Source: Diphasiastrum complanatum
Taxonomy: Eukaryota; Streptophyta; Lycopodiopsida; Lycopodiales; Lycopodiaceae
Direction of reading: 5' to 3'
DNA: 64,000 nt
Assembly: GCA_029204225.1 (NCBI GenBank)
Contig: CM055095.1
Coordinates: forward strand, 70,519,957-70,583,956
This document shows positions 47,001 through 53,000 of this stretch, piece after piece (positions within the stretch are counted from its first letter, which is position 1; every line of letters begins with the position of its first letter). The position numbers and the translations under genes were made by a program. The notes beneath the pieces were generated by a model that saw only the letters and a list, made by a program, of their open reading frames with translations, had not been told where the DNA came from and did no database searches.

Positions 47001-50000
47001 TTTTCCTACTTTTTGATGCATACAGTGGATGGAATGTTTAGAAAGTCTGCATGCATGTTCCCTAGCATCCTTTGAAGCTGTCCTATCAGTATTAGTACAA
47101 AGAATGAATTGTAGAGGTCATGATAAGCCAGAAATAGGCTGAAAATGTCTTTTTGGAGATTTAATTCTCCGAAACCATAAAGGGATCACCTATGATGCTT
47201 ATCCAGTCCTTTTGGCCTTTTGATCAAGCCATAGATCTCTAAATTTGGTGGCCGAAGTCTTGTGCTCTGATTCGTCGAAGATTGGTAGTAGTGTGCCCTC
47301 TTGAAAACTTGTCTTCGCTCGTTCTCAGACCATACTGAGGTTCAGGACCTGTATGAATGCTTCACAGACCTCTAAAGGGCTGTTATAGACTGTCTATGAT
47401 GTCTATCTAAGGGCATGCAAAGCTTAACATGCATTTGCAAGAAATCCCCTCTAGAAAAGTGCACCCTCCTACTTGATTTTTAGTTGCTCAGAGATCACAC
47501 GTGTGAAGCTGAGGTGGTAGGGTGAGATGGTAGTCATCTCAGAAACATGCCCTCCCTCTCTGTACTGTGCTTTACAGGTCTACAATGGTTTTGACTGGTT
47601 ATATGAATGTACTTTGATGGTTTTGTCATAGACTAGGGAAAGTGGCTAGTGGATTCTAGAGGTGATTGTATTTTACGTAAAAAAATTCCGTAACAGTTAA
47701 TGTCGTATGTTTTGCATGCCAAATGACACCAAATCATCTTCTTGTACCTTAGCAAAATGTGATTTTCAGGAAACTGAAAATCCTAAGGGTGGAAATAGAG
47801 TGATGTATTTGCAGTTAGGTTATTTGAAAATCCCTAGGAATGAATAATTGCTTAAGATCGGATTTTAATCTTCAAAATAGAATTCATTTAGTCATAAAAG
47901 ATATCTTCACAACCATGAGATTCCACAGGTTTGGGATGTAAGTTGGGAGGACATCCAAATAAATGGATTCTCTAGTCTTTGGTAGTGAAGGATATATAGG
48001 ACAACTAGATAGATCAGTGGGATCTCTAGAAAAGTAAAATTAAGGGGTTAAGGATTTTTTTCGAGGGAGAGCTGGTAGTATGGGACATCAGTAATTCCAA
48101 AGGGGAGGTTCCAGGACCACAGGGATCTGATTGGCAATGCTAACTTCCGATGAAGCCAATACAAAACCATTGGTCAAATTTTATGGGGTATCTTGTGAAG
48201 TTATGAGGTTTAATTTGGATCCCAAATGGGTATCTCACCATTTACAAAATCGGAAACCCTTAAAACTATTTCTCACTTTCTTAAAACCTTACTTCTTAGT
48301 AAATTCTCGAATACTAGACATCAGATTGACTTCATGTTCTCATTTGTCTTCAATATTTTGTGGACTTTGCAGAGTTGTTGAAAGATTAACGATCTTGCTT
48401 ATATGTTACATCACTCTAGTGTCCACATAAGTCATATAAAGTGCACCTTGTTTTTCATGTTTTTTGAAAGAAGTTATACATGATGGGGATAATATTCACT
48501 TTGGTGCCACCGTTTTTCATATAAAGGGAGACTTTAGATGAACCATAAAGATATGGTCTTGCAGAGAGAGATGACTATCGAGAGTATGCTTCAAGTGTAG
48601 GTGGTCGCGTGGCATAAATCACATCTCAATGATTCAAAGATGATGTAAGCTAAGGCGAATGGATGTTATAACCTATGACAACTCTCTCTCAATGTAAATT
48701 GTAGTTACCAATGTAAGGTGTAAAAAGTTCAATCACCTGTAAGAAGGAACAATTGGTGCTTAATAGATTCATGGTGCAGATTGTTCTATTGGTCCTAGAC
48801 TTTCAAATGATTCTATCAAATAGAGCTCTAAGGGGATTGACCACTTCTTCCTTAGCAATGTGCTACATGTGATGGAGCACATTGGCAGATCGATTTAAGT
48901 AACATTATTGCGAGATGCCTAAGTTTGGGAGTGGCAGGAGCTATTGGCTTCAAAAAATTTACAATCCTAGTTTTTTTTTTCATGCATTTGTACTATCAAT
49001 AATCCCTCGTCAATTAGATTTTGTTTAATATAGTGTTACATGCCAATTTGAATCGGCCGATTCGTCCCGATTCGAACTGATTCATACTGGCTAGCCAGGT
49101 TTGAACTTTGAATCGGGAAACGGTTTGAACCGTCTTCTTTTTGGTTTTTGTTCTTTTCGTTTAGGGGGCCAAAAAATGGTTCGAACCAGGTACCGGTTCA
49201 AATCGGCCACTATGGTTCGAAGGTTTGAACCACGATAGGCGGTTTGAACGCGGTTTGATAAATTTGTTCCCTGTCCAGATCACTCCATATGCAAATGTGT
49301 AAAATACAGTCCCCTTGCAAGTCTTTGTGGAAGTAGGATAAGCTGCAAGTTAACTTTCTCACAAAAGAAAATTGCTATTAAGGTGATAGGGTGACTCCCA
49401 AATCTATATAAGAGGCAATCTTATAGAAAAGAGAAGCAATAAAGGTGATTTTAGACTAAGCTTCATGAATGATCCAAATCTAAATGTTTTGATAGAATTT
49501 TGTCAAAATTCAGCTATTCACCTAGGTTTGCTGATCTTTTGTCCCTCGTACGTGATCCATCTAACTTGTAGTTGTTGTCGTTCTAGCTCTTTTGGCAGCT
49601 ACTAGGAAAGCCCCAATCAAAGATCTAGCTTCACGAATTGCAAATGGATTTTCAGAAAGGTATGTTTACTTTCTTTGGGTTGATGCCTATATTTATAATA
49701 GATATTCGGTTAAATTAGTTTAGCGTTATGTGTGGACTACATATTGGGAGGCTTCAATTGTCATAGTATAAGCAAATTACAAGCATTTAACTGGCCATCA
49801 CTTGGGCCTTGCACCCCATGCTATTAGTTGGCATTAGATTATATAATTTGACACTTTCATATTATTGGGCCAGCCTCATTACTTGAGCATGGGGACCCTA
49901 AGTCTAGATAAGGTTGGGAGATCTTAGCTATAATTTGATAACTTCCTAGAAGCTTTTCTTGGTAGCCTCCAAACTAGCAGAAATAGGTTCTCTAGAATTA

Positions 50001-53000
50001 TTCTATCAATAGAATCTGATGTCTATGAGCGAGTGTCGTTGTAAGAGATGCTTACTATTGTTCCTTGCTAGTAGTTGCACACCATTGTCTTGTTGGTTGT
50101 TTGGTGTTCTTTGTAGATGATTAGTTGAGTGATATTTCATTTTCTGTTGTTTTTCTTTGCTTATAGTTTATTTTGTTTGGGAGGAAAACCTGAATTTTTG
50201 TTTCTGGCTCTAGTTTTAAGTAGAATAATCAAAATCAATTTCGTTTGGATTAATTGACTCTTGTTTACTACGCCTCTAGGAATATGATTTTTTCATTTTG
50301 TGTAGCACAAGGTAAGGTCTAGAAATTGTCATTTTGCTGAAATACGACATTTTGTCACTTTTGTTTTTTTTTGTCTTTTTTGGAGATTTTAATATCATGA
50401 ATCTTCTTAAGGCATGGCACTTCTAATGCACTTTACAGATCTTCATTCTAATACGAAGAACAATTTTGAAATTTAAAGTTGTCCTTTTCTAGAAATCCTT
50501 TTAGATCATTGTTTCCCGAGGTGATTTTGTTGCACTTTACAGTTTGCAAATATGATTCTTCGAAGCCAGGATTTTGTAGATCTACTGTTTAGTTCATTAA
50601 TGTCCATGTATTTCGTATAGTAGGACACTTCTATTGTACTTCAAATATCTTGATTTGTATTGCTAGAAGTCTACTTATTGGGATATTCACCTTTTCAAGT
50701 TTTTAATAAATTTCGAAACTTCCATCTTTTCCATAGTGATCTGTGACATATTTTGAAACTATTTGGATCATTCATCTTAGTACAACGAGTTGCTTCGGTG
50801 GTCCTTTGCAGTTCAAGTTGACATCTAGAAGTGAGGGAGACCAAAAGTATGTCGTTTTAGGATTTTTGTGAAACAAGTCATCTACCACCAACTGGCTATT
50901 AGATTATTATCCATTTACTTGTGGGGACAATGTATGGTGCTTATGTAGGCTGCCACCAAGTGATATTCATCCCCTTCCTAGGTTACTTCATTTTCATCAG
51001 CTTCAAGCACTTCATTACAGAGCAACATTGCGATTGTTGCCATTGTTCTGCACTTACGGAGCCACTCCTTGTTGATGTTAATTGGGATGCATGATCCCTT
51101 CAGACAGCTTGGGATCTCTTTGTACTTCCAAATCCTTTCTTACCTATTGTTGTACTACACTCTTGGTCTATATGAGTAGCTTGGGTTGCATTCGAGCTAG
51201 ATTTTAGTGATGGTTTTTGTAAATCATGTTCATAGCTTGAGATCATTGTACACCATGAGATACATTTATTCTCGCTACTACATGCATACCTAGTGGATAT
51301 GACTATCTTATGATGTAGTTGCTTCGAATCGTTTTGAAGCTACTTGGCATGCGTGGTCTCTTTGCATTCCCTTGGCACGCTTGTTGTGTCAAAGTGGCAC
51401 AATCGAAGCATGTTCATATATCTGTATTCCTTTTGTATTGTTGGTTCCTTAGGGTGGCTTGGTGTATACCCACCTACCTTGGGATGTTCATGAGTCTTTA
51501 TCGCAAACACATTCCTGTGGCAATCTTAGTAAATTTGGCTGGCATGATACTTCACTATCAATGTTTGTCTGTAATATTTGTGTTGTGTATCATTCCAATA
51601 TATGCTACACCGTTATGAGCAGTGAAGTTCTCTTGATATGTGCTAGTTGTGGTGAGTTTTTCTCATGGCGTGCTATTCCATCAAGTGTGGCAAAGCACTA
51701 TTGGTACATGCGAGCAGCATTCCTCTATTGGTATGTAAGAGTAGACTCCTCATGACATTTGTAGAGGCATATTGTTGGTATTTGGTTGTTCACAACGTAT
51801 TGGACCTCTGTTGGAGGGGCCACACAATTTCAATAAAATTCATGGGGCAATTACCTTTTATTTGCAGGGAGTTGGGCACTGATTATTCACAAGGTATAGA
51901 CCTCTGTTGGAGGGGAGCACTATTTTAATAGGATTGCTTATGTCACATGGCCTCTTCATCCTTTGTGCCAAAATTTTATTGCCCTAATTCTTGTAGAGTA
52001 TAAGTAGGGACCAATGACATTCATTCAATAGTTCTTTGTAGAAGACCCATTGTTAATCCTTGTAGGGGATCACCCTGGGCTATATTTGATGTTCTTTCAG
52101 TATTCTTAGTTGAAGAATGTGATTTGCCTCATCTTTAATGGTTTACTGTTCGTATGTGATGCCAAATCTTTGATTTGAATAACGTGGTATCTGAGCACTT
52201 TTTGGGCCACATGGGGCTGGTTCTAGCCTTGCATTACAATGAAATTTATTAATTATATGCTGATTTTCCGAATATTACAACAGAGTGCAATGTACAGCTT
52301 GCTTATTCTGCATGGGTAGGGATCCTTGCTTCTATGGCTATGGGTATTTATGCGACTACAAGCAAATTACAGATGGTTATAATCTTCACAGGTTCTGAGT
52401 TTCTGTCACTATATCACCCATCTCCCATCTGTATCCTTATCTAACATTATCAATGAAGTTTAAGTTTTACATCAGATCTCACATCCCTAAAAAGACATGA
52501 TTTTTCCCCAGAAAATTCTAGCAGCATTTTTTCGGAAAAGAAACTACTCAATTTGAATCTTTTCGATTCTGGTCAAATTGATTTAAATCTCGACTTGAAT
52601 GTTCTGGTGACTATGCAACAAGAGACAGCCGATATCCATGTCACATTTCCTACTCAGGGAGTGAGATTGAGGGCCCAGCCTTCGCTTCCTCATCAACAAA
52701 AAATGAATCAATTTCTTGGGTGGCTGAGATTGATGAATAGATGCTTTATTAGGTTTTTTGTACCTTATTGTATGTTCATGAGCATTGCAGACTCAGGTTA
52801 TCATTATTGGAGAGACTTTTGTACTGATCTTGAGCTCTGGCTTTTATGATGTTCAATTCGTAATCTGGTTTGTTCATGCAGCTCTTCTATGCAGTGCCAA
52901 TTTCATTGTAAAATGAATCACAGTAGTTAGTTCCTAGTTCTGTTAACTAGTCATGCCCCTTTTAAATTCATGATTTTATTTCAGTTCAAAGTCTGCAAGT

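Noticed and set aside
51319-51928. Three overlapping ORFs as a membrane-protein gene
   Set aside because: Different frames overlap, composition is that of AT/Cys-rich intron sequence, and the region is inside a well-supported intron.
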